Program-made: the position numbers and the translations under genes | Part shown: piece after piece, positions 12,809 through 25,794 of the stretch | Layout of the letters: each line of letters opens with the position of its first letter | Position numbering within the stretch: the first letter of the stretch is position 1 | Notes under the pieces: model-generated | What the model was told of the DNA's origin: nothing | The model's database searches: none | What the model saw: the letters and a program-made list of their open reading frames with translations, nothing else | From: Pithys albifrons albifrons | Taxonomy: Eukaryota; Chordata; Aves; Passeriformes; Thamnophilidae | NCBI RefSeq assembly: GCF_047495875.1 | Contig: NC_092459.1 | Coordinates: 91,373,560 to 91,437,559 of the forward strand | DNA length: 64,000 nt | Direction: 5' to 3'

Positions 12809-15800
12809 GCCTGGCCTAGGTCTGTCCCCATCCCCAGGGAGGTGCCTGGTTCCCAGAGCTGGGGGTGTCCCAGTACCCACTGGCTGCCTGTTCTGGATGG
12901 GCAGCAGGTGTTTGTGGGGCCCAGCCCTCCAGTGACAGTCAGTGACAACAGCAGAGTTTTCTTGGGAGGTGATTTTTTAAGCTTTTCAGCTCTGGCAGTC
13001 CCAACATGGCAAGCTAAATTTTGCAGTTTTTGAAAATGACCTTGAATGAAGTGCTGTGCCATTGTGGCTTTCTAACACCTTGTCCATCTGCAATATGGGA
13101 AATGACAGCACTCAAACCTGGTGCCCTCTCTGTTTCAGCTGAATGTTGAGCCTGAAACTGGAGGCTTTGAGTGCAAAAGCTTTAATAACTTTTGCACTCA
13201 GCCAAACAGATACTGAAAGGGATATTTTGAGAGGAGTAGGGGAGGAAGAGACTACCTGATTCTGACAGACCCAAGTAGAGAGAAGGTTTTATTGTCACCC
13301 TTCTTTGTTTCTTTAGTTGGTAACATGAAGGACCTAGTTTGTGACTGTGAATTGTGAAGTATCTGCATGGAGATAAAAATCTCTTCAGTAGAATCATGAC
13401 GTGAAAAAAAATTGCTATGTGGGTTACTCATGGAAAATCTAATTTTAAACAGGGCTGCTTAGTTGTGATTTGCTGGAGAGCTGCATGGCATCATTCCTCT
13501 GGCCTGATGTGATGAACATTGAGGTGCTACTACATATTCCATACCAGCTTGTAATTTCCTATGAAGGACATAGGATATAATGAAGAGTATACTGGTCTTT
13601 ATTTAATGTTGTCTCAGTACTGTACTGTGCAAACACAATGATTTTTTGCCTGTGAAAAATACACAAACCAGCTATTAGTTCCAGATTGTTTTAAAGAATT
13701 GTATTTGTCAATCTTAATACATTTTAGTTTATCTTTACTCTTTTAAGTGTGCTGTGGAACTCTACAGTTACAGCTGAAGTTCATTTTAATTTCAAGCTGA
13801 CTCCTAACTTAATCAATATTCAGAGCATTTCTATAGTCTGCTTTAATCTATTGAAATGAGGAAAAGATTCTTTCCAGCATCCTATTTGGATACAAAAAGA
13901 CATCAATCATTTCAGAAGTGGTACGAAACTGAGAGAACAAAGATTTAAAGGTGAATGGTATATAATTACTTAGTGAATGACTCTTGACAGGAGCAATTTG
14001 TGTGTATTCATTTTCAAACCTCCACGTGTAGTTTTAGAACTTCATAAAGAGTCAGCTTTGCTAGAATTGCTGAGTCATACTGTGGAAATGTCATTTGCTA
14101 AAGTTCAAATCTGAGTTTTAAGTTTTCTGATTTGTTTTTTGGATAGGTATTTAAATAATAGCAGACTTTAAAAAAATTAAATAATTTATGTAAATTGTGG
14201 AGTTTGGTTGGCAGTAAGTGGCACAAGCGATAATTAAAGAAATGTGTGATCTTACAAAGTAATCCAGGAATTCCAGAAAATCTGTGAAAAGCATAAGGAC
14301 AAGTTGAAATGCAGGGACTGTATTATTGGGGAAAACATGAAGATCAGCTGTGATTGGAATAGTTACAAGAAGGAAATAAAGCCATTGGTATTTCAATGGT
14401 CAAGAATGTATAAAATTAAATGAAGAATGGGGTTTGCCTATCTCCTCTTCAAGAATTAGCCTTATTTTCTGTAATTATCTGTAAGTGTGGGGACAAGAAA
14501 ATATCCAAGTTCAACTGAACTATAAAAATCCTGTGCGCATTTTATAAACCACTGAAACCCTTTCCATCGTCTCCAGCTCCCTTCATGTAGAATTTAAATC
14601 CTGCAATTGTGTATCTTTTCATAATAGTCAGAAGCTGGAAAATATTCTAGTATTCTTTCAGTAACTGTGAGGAGGTGCTTTAACAGTTCCACATGGTCAA
14701 ATATAGAAAAAAATATATAAATAATTTTATATTATATGTACTTCAATAATGTTAACATTTTTTTGCTACACACTGCTCAGGGTTGAAGGATGGCTTAGTA
14801 ATAATGCACCTCAGTGGCTATTTAACTGAAAGCAAATATTTATGCTCACTTTTGGTTAATTTGCATGCAGAGTGGGGTTGCTAATGGTAATACCACTGTC
14901 TATAAATGGTACTATGTTGCCCAAGTTGAAATATAAGTGGAATTTTAGTTTATGCCATATTTTCAAATAGTTTTAGATATGTTCACTGTTGACTGAAAAA
15001 GTTAGACTGAAAATTATTTACAAACCTTTCACAGCATATCAATAAATGGCTTTCAAAAGTACACTGAGACAGTCATGACTGGACATCTCAGTCAAAACAG
15101 AAAGGTAAGCTCTGTGACTCTAAGTTTTTAACTACATGCTGCTGAAGGAAGAGGTAATGCAATGCTTGGAATAGTAAACTTCCTTCTAATAAGACACATA
15201 ATTTAAAATGTGGTAAAACTTTGATTTTATTATGTAATTTACTGTTGCAATCAAGTGGTTTGTATGCATGATACAGGACTAAACTGGTACATTGCTTTAG
15301 TAATACTTAGCTCGTGTATAATTTAACATTTTTGAAAAAAGAAATTTTGTCCTTACTGACTTTTTTCCCTTTTTTTCTGATGCTTCAACCTGCGAGTTCA
15401 CTGTTGTGAACAACTGTGTGTCTTTGTTGATCTGTGTGGAATGATCTTCCACTTCACTCTGGAAAGAAGTAGTTGTCTTTTTAGGGATTAGATGCTGGTG
15501 GGATGGAATCATTAAAGTACTAGCCTGTCTATCATCTGTGAAAGGAATGCAATTAGTTAAAAGTTCCTATTTAAAGCCAACCTTTGGGCCTGATCACTTT
15601 GTATTTTCAGTGTTGTGTTAGACCAGTAGACTCTAGACACTATGCAGAATCTTTCCCACAGAAAAGATGCAGGCTAAATCTTCAAATAAGTGATTAAGCC
15701 TACAGGAAAATCCTGTCTAAACTAATTTCAAGGCAGACTAGAAATTCTATTCTAAAAATTTATTTCATGCTTCCTTTGATTTTCAGTGACATTCTAAAAT

Positions 15801-17253
15801 TAGTTTGGTTAGAATATTTGGATTTAAGTTACTGCAAAAGTGTTAAGTGTTGGAGAACAAGTACATTTGAATGAATTTCAGACAACAGTTACGGGTTCTT
15901 TGGAAGGAGAGGAAACAAAATTTTTGCAGAAGTTTTCTCTCTCCTTACATGATATTTCTGTACCTATATGTACAAAACCAGAAGTCTGGGGTAACATCAA
16001 AACATAGAGAGTAAATTTTGAATTAAGAGAGTAGGCAATTTGGTTTTATTTCAGTTGCACGAGTTACTGTATTAATGCAGATAATTCATGTAAATTTTTT
16101 TTTGTTTTTAGTATTTGTTAATAAGATCCTGCAGTGAAATTCTACACTGAAAATAAGGTTGCCTAATTTTTGTATTTTGTTTTTATCTTTGAAGAAAGAC
16201 AAAAATTAATAAAATGAGGGAATGTTCTTAAGGGGTAGAGAATCATTCTGCCTGATTTTGTTTTAAGCTCTTTCTGACTTTTGAAATCTTGGCTGACTTT
16301 ATTTGCCACTGTAATTCTATTTCTTTCCCCCTGATCTTCAGTCTATGACTGTCCTTTTTCTAACTGAAAAAGAAATTTTTCTGTAATTCTTAGGTTTACT
16401 AGTAAGACAGACTCCACAGACAGGTCTCAGAAGTGGATCTTTGATATGCAAAGATTTTATTTTCAAACAGTAAGTTACCCTTCATTATAATATTATCATT
16501 ACAATTAAACTGAAATATAGAAAGTACATCATCTGTGTATGTATCTTGTCTGCATATGTATTAATTTCTTCTTCCCAAAATATCAGAAGTATCTTGGATT
16601 TTGAGGCTTGCTTATTAAGGACAATGAGAAGCACAATGAAAAGTTTCATTAGTGACGTTATATGATGAATCCGAGCAGTTAGTGCAACCCATCACTTCTG
16701 GAAACAACGTATGAATAACTGAGTGTGATTCCTGGTGCAGTAAACTGTGTGTACAGAGATTTCTAAATATAGACATAGTAATTCAGAGTCAATTACTGTC
16801 AGCCAAATCAATACACATCTTAAAAATGTCTAAATCTATTTTTGATGACGAAAAATGCAGTTACTGAGACTTTAACCACTCTGTGATATTCTTTTTAAGA
16901 AACTGTGTGACTTTTTATCCATGCCTTAGTAGTCTGTGATAGAAATTGATGTGACTGTCTTGGTATCTGCATTTCTATATTTAATGTATACCCATGCACA
17001 CAAAACATTTTTTGGGTTAAAAAAAAAGAAAAAAGGCCTGAATTGGACAATGCTCTCTATTGCCATGTCCAAAGCTGGCAATGTCTTTTGAGCAGCTGAC
17101 ATTTGCCTTCACACATAGGAAATTTCTTCATTGCTGTATAAAGCAATAAAGACCTTACCTTACATCTGTTTCAATATTTTCTGTGACGTGTCTATTAATT
17201 ATAAAATCTATTTGTTGCACTAGCAGCTTTTGACCTCTAACGTCCACCATATC
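12809..17253. other. AT-rich noncoding DNA, no gene recognised
   Basis: After a short GC-rich piece (to about 12960) this is ordinary AT-rich DNA with A/T runs and only short open frames. None looks like a protein or shows splice structure. No RNA gene or recognisable repeat was seen. Confidence 0.6.
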
Positions 17254-17427
17254 TTGTGTTTTTAAGCCTGTTGCTTTATGCTTGCAGTTATTTTCAAGGG
17301 AAAATGCTAATTCTGAACCTACAACCACATAACTAAAAGGCTGGTATCAAAAGACTTTTATTCCTGCTTTTACCCTAGGATATGTGACAAGATTTCAAAA
17401 TCTTTTAGTGTATCTTTTACAAAAGAC
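17254..17427 (+). repeat. 174-bp dispersed direct repeat, copy A
   Basis: Matches 22115-22288 base for base at a constant offset of 4861, with about six substitutions and no gaps. Similarity stops abruptly on both sides. There are no evident terminal inverted repeats, poly-A tail or LTR-type TG/CA ends. The family is unrecognised. It could be a short non-autonomous element, a fragment of a larger interspersed repeat, or a recent local duplication. Confidence 0.85.
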
Positions 17428-18214
17428 CACAAAACCGGAGTCCAGAATAGTGAATTTACTGTGTCATAGTTTCTTCCCCAGCAGCCAGATGTCACCTGAA
17501 ATCAAAATGTTTAGATTTGAGTGGTCTTTTCAAGAGAGGATGCAGTCCTTCAGAGAGGCTAAGCTGAACTGCCCATGGAGGTGATACAGCTATTGACTTC
17601 AGACTAGGAGCATTCTTTTAGCTAAAGCACTATAGTTGAGAGAAACATACTCAAAGAACTGAAATGACATTTCAAAACCAAACTCAATGAAAAACAAAAA
17701 GTCTACAAGCAAACAAAAAAATGGTTTCAAGAGGGACCAAACCCAAGCAGTTTACCATGGACATCGTGTAGCATTGTGGGCCTTATAGAAGGTTTAGTCA
17801 GCCTCAATGGAAACCTTACAGCAATGACACAGGTTTTACCAGCATCCCAATGAGGTAAAAGAGAAAGACCAGCTGAGACACAATGTAGAAGCACAACTCC
17901 CCATATTTAAAGGCTAAAATTCCAAGCAGAAAGCAGCATTACTCTGTGTAGTTTATGAAAGATTTAAGGAGTATGGACTTTTCTGCCCCTTTCTCAGCTT
18001 AGCAAATTTTGAATGTAATCTGGTATTCTCCCATGATTATTTTCTTACTAGGCCTCGCATTATCAATTATTATGTGAGGTCAAACTTCTGAAAATCAAGT
18101 CTGTTCATCTCCATCAGAATGGAAATAAAAATGTCCCATGTAAGCAGAAGAGTGAAAAGGAGTTCCATTTAGAGAGCTGTGAGAATTTTTCTACTGTGTT
18201 GTACTCACATTAGG
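17428..18214. other. AT-rich noncoding DNA
   Basis: Nothing recognisable lies between the direct-repeat copy and the 3' tip of the next CR1. No open frame of note. Confidence 0.6.
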
Positions 18215-18634
18215 ATTATAGAATCATTGAGGCTGGAAATGAACTTTAAGATGATCAGGTCCAATTGTTAACCCAGCACTAAGTCTGCCACTAAACCATG
18301 TTCCTAAGTGCCACATCTAGGTCTTTTAAATACCATCAAGGTTTGTGACTCAACCACTTCCTTTACTAGCCTGTTCCAGTGCTTGACAACCCTTCTGCAG
18401 AATAAAGTATTCCTAGTATCCAAAGTAAACCTCCCCTAGTTCAGCTTGAGGCCATTTCCTCTCATTGCTTGTTACTTGTGAGGAAAGATAAAGCCCCCCT
18501 CACGAAACCCTCCTTTCAGGTAGATGTAAAGCATGATAAGGTCTTCCATGAGCCTCATTTTCTCTAGGCTAAACAATCCCAGCTCTCTCAGCTGTGTTCT
18601 TATGTTCTTATGTCTTATGTTCTGCATAAGACTT

Positions 18635-19010
18635 GCACTCCACACTCTTCACCAGCTTCCTTGCCCTTCTCTGAAAACACTCCAACACCTCAATGTCTTT
18701 GTTGTAGTGAGGGACCCAAAGTGGAACACAGGACTCGAGGTGCAGCTTCACCAGTGCTGAGTACAGGGGTATGGTCACTGCCCTAGTCTTGTTGGGACAC
18801 ACTATTCTTGATACAAGGCAAGATGCCATTGGCTGTCTTGGCCACATGGGCACACTGGTGGCTCATGTTCAGCTGGCTGTCAAGCAGCATCCCTAGGCCC
18901 TTTTCCACTGGGTGGCTTTCTAGCCACTCTTCCCCAAGCCTGTAGTGTTGCATGGAGTTGTTGTGACCCAAAGACAGCACCTGGAACTTTTCTTGAATGT
19001 TGTACAGTTG
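18635..19010 (-). pseudogene. CR1 ORF2 reverse transcriptase C-terminal fragment
   Basis: Two minus-strand frames keep recognisable CR1/jockey-type RT sequence. One reads LGHNNSMQHYRLGEEWLES and continues with LLDSQLNMSHQCAHVAK (about 18850-18990). The other, after a frame change, reads AVTIPLYSALVKLHLES and then LECFQRRARKLVKS (about 18650-18785). These correspond to the region after the RT palm, where ORF2 encodes the thumb and C-terminus. The palm with its catalytic YxDD is absent. The frame change and missing core make it a non-functional remnant. Confidence 0.85.
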
Positions 19011-19526
19011 ACCTTGGCCTGTCAATCCAGCCTGTCCAGATCCAAATGTAGAATCTTCTCCCCATCACTGTCTTCCAGCTCAATAACTTTGTATTGAAGA
19101 CTGAAGCAAAGAAGACATTAAGTATCTCAACCTTTACCTCATCCTTTGTCACTGTGTTTCTCCCCACATCAAATAAAAGATGAAGATTCTCCTTAGTTAT
19201 CCTTTTGTTGCCAATATGTTCATAGAAACCGTTTTTTATTGTCTTTTATGGCAGTAGCCAGGTTAAATTCTAGTTGGGATTGACCAAGCTAATTTTCTCC
19301 ATGCATAACCTCACAACATCCTTATCTTCCTCTCTAGAAACCCCCTAGACTGTTTCCTCTCTGCTGTAATGTGTTGCCAGCAGACATCTGGTCTGCACAG
19401 GGAAAAGGGCTAGCAATTGTGAGACCTCTCCTAGCTGTTTATATTCTGTCTGCATCTTCATCCTGTTTGGGTGGTCTGTATCAGACTCCCACCATGATAC
19501 CTGCCTTATTGGCCTCCCCCATCATT

Positions 19527-19570
19527 CACAGAATCAGCTGGGTTGGAAGAGACCTCCGAGAGCATCAAGT
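19527..19570 (-). mobile_element. Nested CR1 3' tip
   Basis: The plus strand reads CACAGAATCAGCTGGGTTGG and then AAGAGACCTCCGAGAGCATC, the last about 44 bp of a CR1 reversed. It interrupts the older CR1, whose endonuclease-region sequence breaks at about 19526 and resumes with 'CTTACCCATAAACAC'. It is therefore a very short, later insertion. No clear target-site duplication is visible. Confidence 0.7.
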
Positions 19571-19915
19571 CTTACCCATAAACACTTAACCCCATCATCA
19601 CCATTAGTAAACTCTAGACAAACAAAACTCTCCCTAACTCACATCACCTCTCTTTCCTTGCCTATCACTTCTGAAGAGTTTATAGCCATCCATCACAGCT
19701 TTCCAGTTGTGTGGGTCATCCCATCATGCTTCCTTGACAATAACTATGTCATAACCTTCCTGCTGCACAATGGCTTCCAGCTTCTCCTGTTGCCTATGCT
19801 GTGTGCATTGGTGTAGATGCACTTCAGCTGGGCTATTGATCTTGCCACATTTTTGGGGGAGGGAAGCCATAGTTTCTATGTGATCATTCTCAGGTGCTTT
19901 CATGTCTTCTAACAT

Positions 19916-22114
19916 ATCAGTAATGCTTGTGTCTTTGCTGCTGCATAGATCTCAGTATAGGAAATTTCCAGTACTTCTTTTGAGGAGATACTTTTATGAG
20001 CAGCAAGCAGGTATGATTTTTACTAGAAAACACAGTTACAAGGAAAAGTTTCTAAGTAAATAGAGAGTCCAAAGAAATGCAATCACACAATAGGGATGCA
20101 TTTCTTAAAATATATCCATGTTCATGCTGCAGACACTCTTTTGCTTATTCTTCACATATAGAGGTATAGAGGTGTGCAGTTAAAATGGCTTTTGTACAAT
20201 TATTCATAAGATAGGGGCTCAGTTAATTTGTCTCACCAATGCATTTTATTTTTCAAGGACTCATCAGTGCTCTTTAGCAGTAGCATTTATTGTAATTCTC
20301 AATGTGTAAAAGAAAAATGTGGATTTATCTCTGTGCTAAGCAAATTCTTCAAAGAGTGACTATTGTGAATTAAAAAGTTTGAGATCTAAAAGGTGTTTGG
20401 CAGCTTGGGGTATATCTGAACACTCACTTCCCTCCCCTTAACAGCAGTTCACATAATGTGTTTGTTTTGTACTTCTATGGTCTTGAAAGACAGAGGGAAA
20501 TACAACTGTGTAGGAGATGATGTCAGCCTTTCTGTCATCAAAAGATACAGTGAGTATATGTGTATGTGTGTGTGCGTGTGTGTGTGTGTTTGGAAAAAAA
20601 AGGAAAAGATACTGGCTTTGAACCCAAGTAGGACAGCTGTGTCTGCCATGCTGTTTCTGTTGCTGGATCAGTACTGATAGAAGAAAAAAAAATCATTTGG
20701 ACTCTCTGCTTCTGCAGCTGTCAGACAAAGCTTTCTGCAAACACTGTGAAGAGATAGTCTCTCAAAGAGCTTAGGGAAGCTTTATAAAAGCAGAGAGAGA
20801 GGGGAAACCTCTCTGACTCCCTCTCCCTTCCTCCCTCCCATCGACAGGGCACCCATCAACTGATGTGCCAGAAATGAAGTGGTTTTCTGTCTGCTCTGTC
20901 TATACAGCCTCTTTTCCTGTGCATGCTTGGGCCCAAATCCTCAGCTAGTTTGGCACAGCTCTTTCCAAGTCAATGGAGCTTCCCTGCTCATGGCCAGCAG
21001 CTGAGGATGGAGCCCTCAGTGTTATTCTTAGGCTCCCTGGCATGCTGAATGCAGAGAGGAGCATAATGCCGGTCTATGCACAGTTTGACTATGTAAAATT
21101 ATCTTACAGTTATGAAGCTGAGTAGAAGTGAGTTTTGGAGAGGGGATGAACTGTTTTCTGGGACCTACTCCTAACCGTTCTGTGTTTACTTCAAGGGTGG
21201 AAGTATAGGTTGCTGTGTCAGAGTTAAATCCTTTGGGAAAGTGTAGTTTTCGTGAGTCTGATAGTCTGAGTTTATGCACTCTGATTTTGTTTTAACCATT
21301 CTCTTTTCCTCTCCTAATAGAAGTTAATCTCAAGTCTGGATTTTTATTTTCATTTTTATGTTTTGTGCCTGAATTTCTGCCAGATTACTTCCAATGGGGA
21401 CTTGAGCCGTTAGCCATACAGTGTATGAGAGAGCTTAAGAAAGTATATGTTTTTTGCACCTAGTCTTTCTAAGGACCACAAAACTCCATCTAATGCATTT
21501 ATAAACCAGTCACATGGGAAGGAAGGTCTGGAAGTATTGAGCAAACTGAAATCACTGGCTGAGTGTTTTGAGAAATTCTTCCACTTTTTAGGTGGAATGT
21601 GGCAACTGTTAAACAGTACATGGCAACCACAGAGACAGTCTGGGACAGGATGGGAGACAGGAATACAAGATTCTTGTGGGAACTGTGGGGGAAATACAGA
21701 GAGACAGACTGCCGTGCAACAACTTCAGGATCTCTTTGTGCAGAGAAATGCATAACAGGAGGGGAATAGGAGTAGGGAAAACAGACTTCCCCTCTGCAAA
21801 ATGGATATTATTTAAAACAATAGTTGAGAATTTCTCAAATTACCAGAAAAAAAAAAGCAGAAGAATACAGAGACAAATACTGAACTGAAGAGGGGGAAAG
21901 GGAGAGCAAGTGAAATCTCAAAATTAGCTGAATAGTACTGGTAATTTCAAGACTACAGAAGGAATATTGTTCTAATCTGTGAGCCTTCTTGATACTAATT
22001 TAAAAAGTACATGGATGAGAATTTTATCAAAATTTTTACCATAGAACATAAAACCATGGGGATTTCCAAGTGGGGACTTCCTAAACTTAACTTTAAATAG
22101 GACTTTAAAAAAAT
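19916..22114. other. AT-rich noncoding DNA with a TG microsatellite
   Basis: No gene recognised. The open frames at 20449-20677 run over a TG repeat and are low-complexity. Paired frames on opposite strands around 21447-21755 have no protein-like features. Confidence 0.6.
20559..20589 (+). repeat. (TG)n microsatellite
   Basis: About 30 bases of TG units with one TA and one CG interruption. A simple repeat, likely length-variable between individuals. Confidence 0.9.
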
Positions 22115-22288
22115 TTGTCTTTTTAAGCATGTTGCTTTATGCTTTCAGTTATTTTCAAGGGAAAATGCTAATTCTGAACCTACAATCACATAACTAAAAG
22201 GCTGGTATCAAAGGACTTTTATTCCTGCTTTTACCCTAGGATATGTGACAAGATTTCAAAATCTTTTAGTGTACCTTTTACAAAAGAC
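22115..22288 (+). repeat. 174-bp dispersed direct repeat, copy B
   Basis: Second copy of the sequence at 17254-17427, same orientation, no gaps and about six base differences. The flanks are unrelated to those of copy A. See copy A for what it could be. Confidence 0.85.
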
Positions 22289-25200
22289 AGAGCCCTGAGT
22301 GTCTGGCTGTAAGCTTTTGGGTATTGAACACTTTCAAAAATCTGAACCTTCTTTAGCTGCCTAATTGGGCCCCACCTGTGAGTGGTGAAGCATGTGAAAA
22401 ATTACTCCTTGCCCCAAATGTCAAAAAAGGTGCCACTCAACTTCTTTGGTGCTCTGTAGGTTCCACATTGTCTGAGACTGTACCTCACAGATGTGGTTCA
22501 CTGCTGCTTAATCTTCAGGCTTTCTGTGTTCCTGTGGCCTTGACCTGTGAGTTTCTGAGTACTGCTGCTGAAATCCTTTTAGTTTAGTTGGAGAGTACTC
22601 CACAACTCAACAGCCCAAATCTTCCAGTGTTATCCTGTCATATGCTTGTCCCTCTTTGGAAGCGCCATAGTATTTTTTCTTTCTCCTGAAATGAATTTAA
22701 AATGTGATTAGACTCAAGATTTCTGCAACTGCTGCTCTTATTATGATAGAAATTGGGGTACATAGCAAAAGTAAACCTGCTGTGTTTGAAGAATCTTGAT
22801 CTGTATGGCTGGATTTCTCAGCCTCTGTCAACTCCAGCGAGCACAGAAATCTGCTTGTACAGCTCAGGCCCTAATTTCGCAAGCAGGACTCTGTTTCATT
22901 TTTCCATAATGCAACATGTCAGCAGACACATGAAGGGTAGAGCCAAGGGATCCTTGCTCCCAGGCTCCTATGCTTTCTCTGGAAAATAGTTTTCCCTTAG
23001 AAACCAATAAGTTATGGACTAAGGACTGCTCCATTTAAGCTATCTTGGGCTTTATGGCTAAAAAGATTTTATTAAATAGGAATGATTGCTAAAATATGTT
23101 ACTGTTGAGAGGGGTGAGGATAGTTAAACTTACGAAAAGGCTTTGCTTGAAGCAGAAAAGCACTGTAACCACTTAAAAATATCTTTGCTAGTGTTTTTAT
23201 TTTAAAAATGGAAAAAATGAGTCAGCAGTGAAGGCTCTGTATTCAGTGCTAAGTCCAAACTCAGCTGCTCTGGAGAGCCTCCCCATTCCCTGCCCCCATC
23301 TCCGTTGGTACAAGTGAATATAGCTACTCCTAATTTAGCAACAGGCAGTTGCTACCTTTGCACGGGCAGTAACAATCATCCTGGGAGATCTGCTGCTGCA
23401 AGAATTTATTTTCTAAGGCTGTAACCAATGGCAGCCTCTGTGCAAAAGTACAAGGAAAATAATATGCAGGAATCATTTTTGTGTGACAAGTGTGTTCTGT
23501 CTCTGGGTTGCTGGAACAAGAAAATGATGCCGGTGGAGCATAGCTACAGCAGCCAAAAAACCAAACGGATTTTCATATACACTTAGCCTTATTTATACTT
23601 GGTCTAGAGGGTAATTCACTGTGCTGATAGCTCTGGGCAAACCCACAGGAATTACTTTCTAAATTCTAGGATATTTTGTACCTGCACTCTGGGCTTGATC
23701 AGCTCTGATTCTATATTTCATTTTGAATTGTGATAAAAAGCAGAATAGCTGTATTTACAAGGTCCATAGGTAATAAATAGAAGTGAAACATTTTCTAAGA
23801 AGCAGATACTGTGGTGTTGCTACAGAGGTGTGTATGAAAAATATGGAATGCATCATGTTTTTTCTTCTCATGCAGGAAATTTTTCTGCCTAGTGTGCAGT
23901 TTTCCTAAAGAAAAGCTATATTTTAAATTTTTTTAATCCAATATCTCCTGTGGGTTCCAGAGGGACAGGGTTTTCAATGCACACTGCAAGCCTAAGCGAA
24001 ATACACACCACGCTGTGAAAGAGATACATTACATAAGAGGCCTCTGAGGCTTACACAGTGCTGGACTGCAGTATAAACTGTCTCCGGGATGGATAAAAAC
24101 CATCTCGCAAACCAGGATTAACACTGATTCTTGTCAGGGGCTCTTGATTTGAGAGAAGAGAAGAAAATTTGTGTGTGCTGTTTTAGTGAGTTTTAGCAGC
24201 TACATAAACCACAGTATGAAATTCTGATGTGTATCTAACCATCAGCATGCCTGAACTGTGTTTGATAAAAGGGGAAATGAGCTCTAGTTATGCAGCCCTT
24301 ACTCCCATTGGTTCTCCTCTGCAACCAGAGAACAACCAGGACTATGTGCATATAAATCCTGAGCATTTGGCAACTTTTGCTGCACTATGAGAGAAAGGGA
24401 GAGGAAGGCAAATTCCCCGTAAGTTAGTGTTTCACACTGCAGATGATTTTGTTTATCTACTACTTGACAAGTGATCCCAGCAAGGCAGCAAGCAGGTCTA
24501 TCTGCCTGTCTGTAGCTTTTCTACAATGTCCAGAGCCCAATATCTGGAAGATTGTCTGAAGTTCTGGGGTAACAACAGCATGACCCCTCAGATACTGTGA
24601 GTTTCACATTGTGGAATGAGAGACAGAGATTTCCTGAAGGTCACTCTAAAGCTCCTGACCAGACATCCACAGAGACCACTTGTTGTGACAGAGATCACTT
24701 CCAGTCTCAGTGAAAGACAGGCTGCTTCCACTTTGACTTTACTAGAAGCCCAACAAGTGCCTCCTATCAGCACATATGGGTCGAGAGATGTCCTTCCAAA
24801 CCTCCAGGCAAGGCATTTTAATAAATGCACCTTTATTGTTCAGTGGGGAGAACAAAAGTTGTATGTTACTGAGATTTCCAAGTGAATTACTGACAGGCAT
24901 TTGGATTGCGCAGTAGAAGACAAATACTGCAAACAACTATGTTAAAAAAGATGAAAAAAATAGGTATATACTAGAAGTAAATCCCTGTAGTTAGTGGCCA
25001 TTATCCTAAATATTGATCTGCATGGGACAGAGGTGGGAGAAGTTGGATCTTGTTAATTACTGAACACCTCAAGTAATGCCAACCGCAATACCAAACATTT
25101 CACTGGAGATACTCAGCACCTCACAGTTATAGGAATGCTACAAGTTCAGTTTCAAAGCACAAAGGTGAATTAAGGAATGAATTTCCAAGGAGGATGATGT

Positions 25201-25794
25201 AGTAACAAGATATTAAACATATTAGTCCTCTACACCATTCTATCTTTTCTTCAAATTTCTTACCAAATTGCTGCAGAAAGCTGTTATCTGAAGGCTATTA
25301 CACAAAACTGCTAGATAGGAATATATAAATGTATTCTCCTGAAATACAGTGCTTTCAGAAAGCCTAGAATCAAACTATAAAGTGCTGTGAGGTGTTGCCT
25401 ACTACAGATCACGGTCTTATCTTTCAAGTCTTTTGAATACTTTTAGACTGTTGGTTTTTATACATATTTATTTCTTGGGTAAAAGAGATTTTTAAAATTG
25501 TGTCTGCTTTTTGTTCCTCATTTATCAAAGGGAATTCTACATATCTTCTAAAGGACTGGACTGTCACCTTGCTTTTCTGTAGGTTTAGCAAACAGTGGTT
25601 TGCTTAGGGTTGCAGATAAAGTTGCCAAACTTTTATCAGCCAAACCATCTTCAAAACATATTTTCTTTCCAGGAGAAAGGCCTACACACAAGCCTTTTAT
25701 GGCATTGTGTATTTATAGTTCTAGTCTGTACTGTGAATGAATGGATCACTCCACAAAACACAATGCAGAGTCATTTGATGAGTGTGCTCAGCAG
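22289..25794. other. AT-rich noncoding DNA, no gene recognised
   Basis: Only short open frames occur. Overlapping frames on both strands at 24588-24936 have no recognisable product. Short less AT-rich passages around 23330-23560 and 24040-24130 could be conserved noncoding sequence, but nothing in the sequence proves it. Confidence 0.55.

Larger units (their letters stand above)
18215..19915 (-). mobile_element. CR1 LINE, internally deleted, minus strand
   Basis: The 3' tip lies near 18215 (TAGAATCATTGAGGCTGG on the plus strand, reverse of the CR1 end). Going upstream through the element (rising coordinates) come the 3' UTR, the C-terminal part of the ORF2 reverse transcriptase (about 18635-19010), the linker between endonuclease and RT (about 19090-19160), and endonuclease-derived sequence to about 19900. 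The RT core, about 1 kb in a full CR1, is missing between roughly 19030 and 19090. A 44-bp tip of another CR1 sits inside at 19527-19570, and a short tandem expansion (TTCTTATG units) lies at 18595-18623. Many stops and frame changes make it a dead, old copy. Confidence 0.88.

Noticed and set aside
20449..20677. Overlapping open frames over the TG repeat
   Set aside because: The apparent histidine/threonine or cysteine/valine runs come from the microsatellite.
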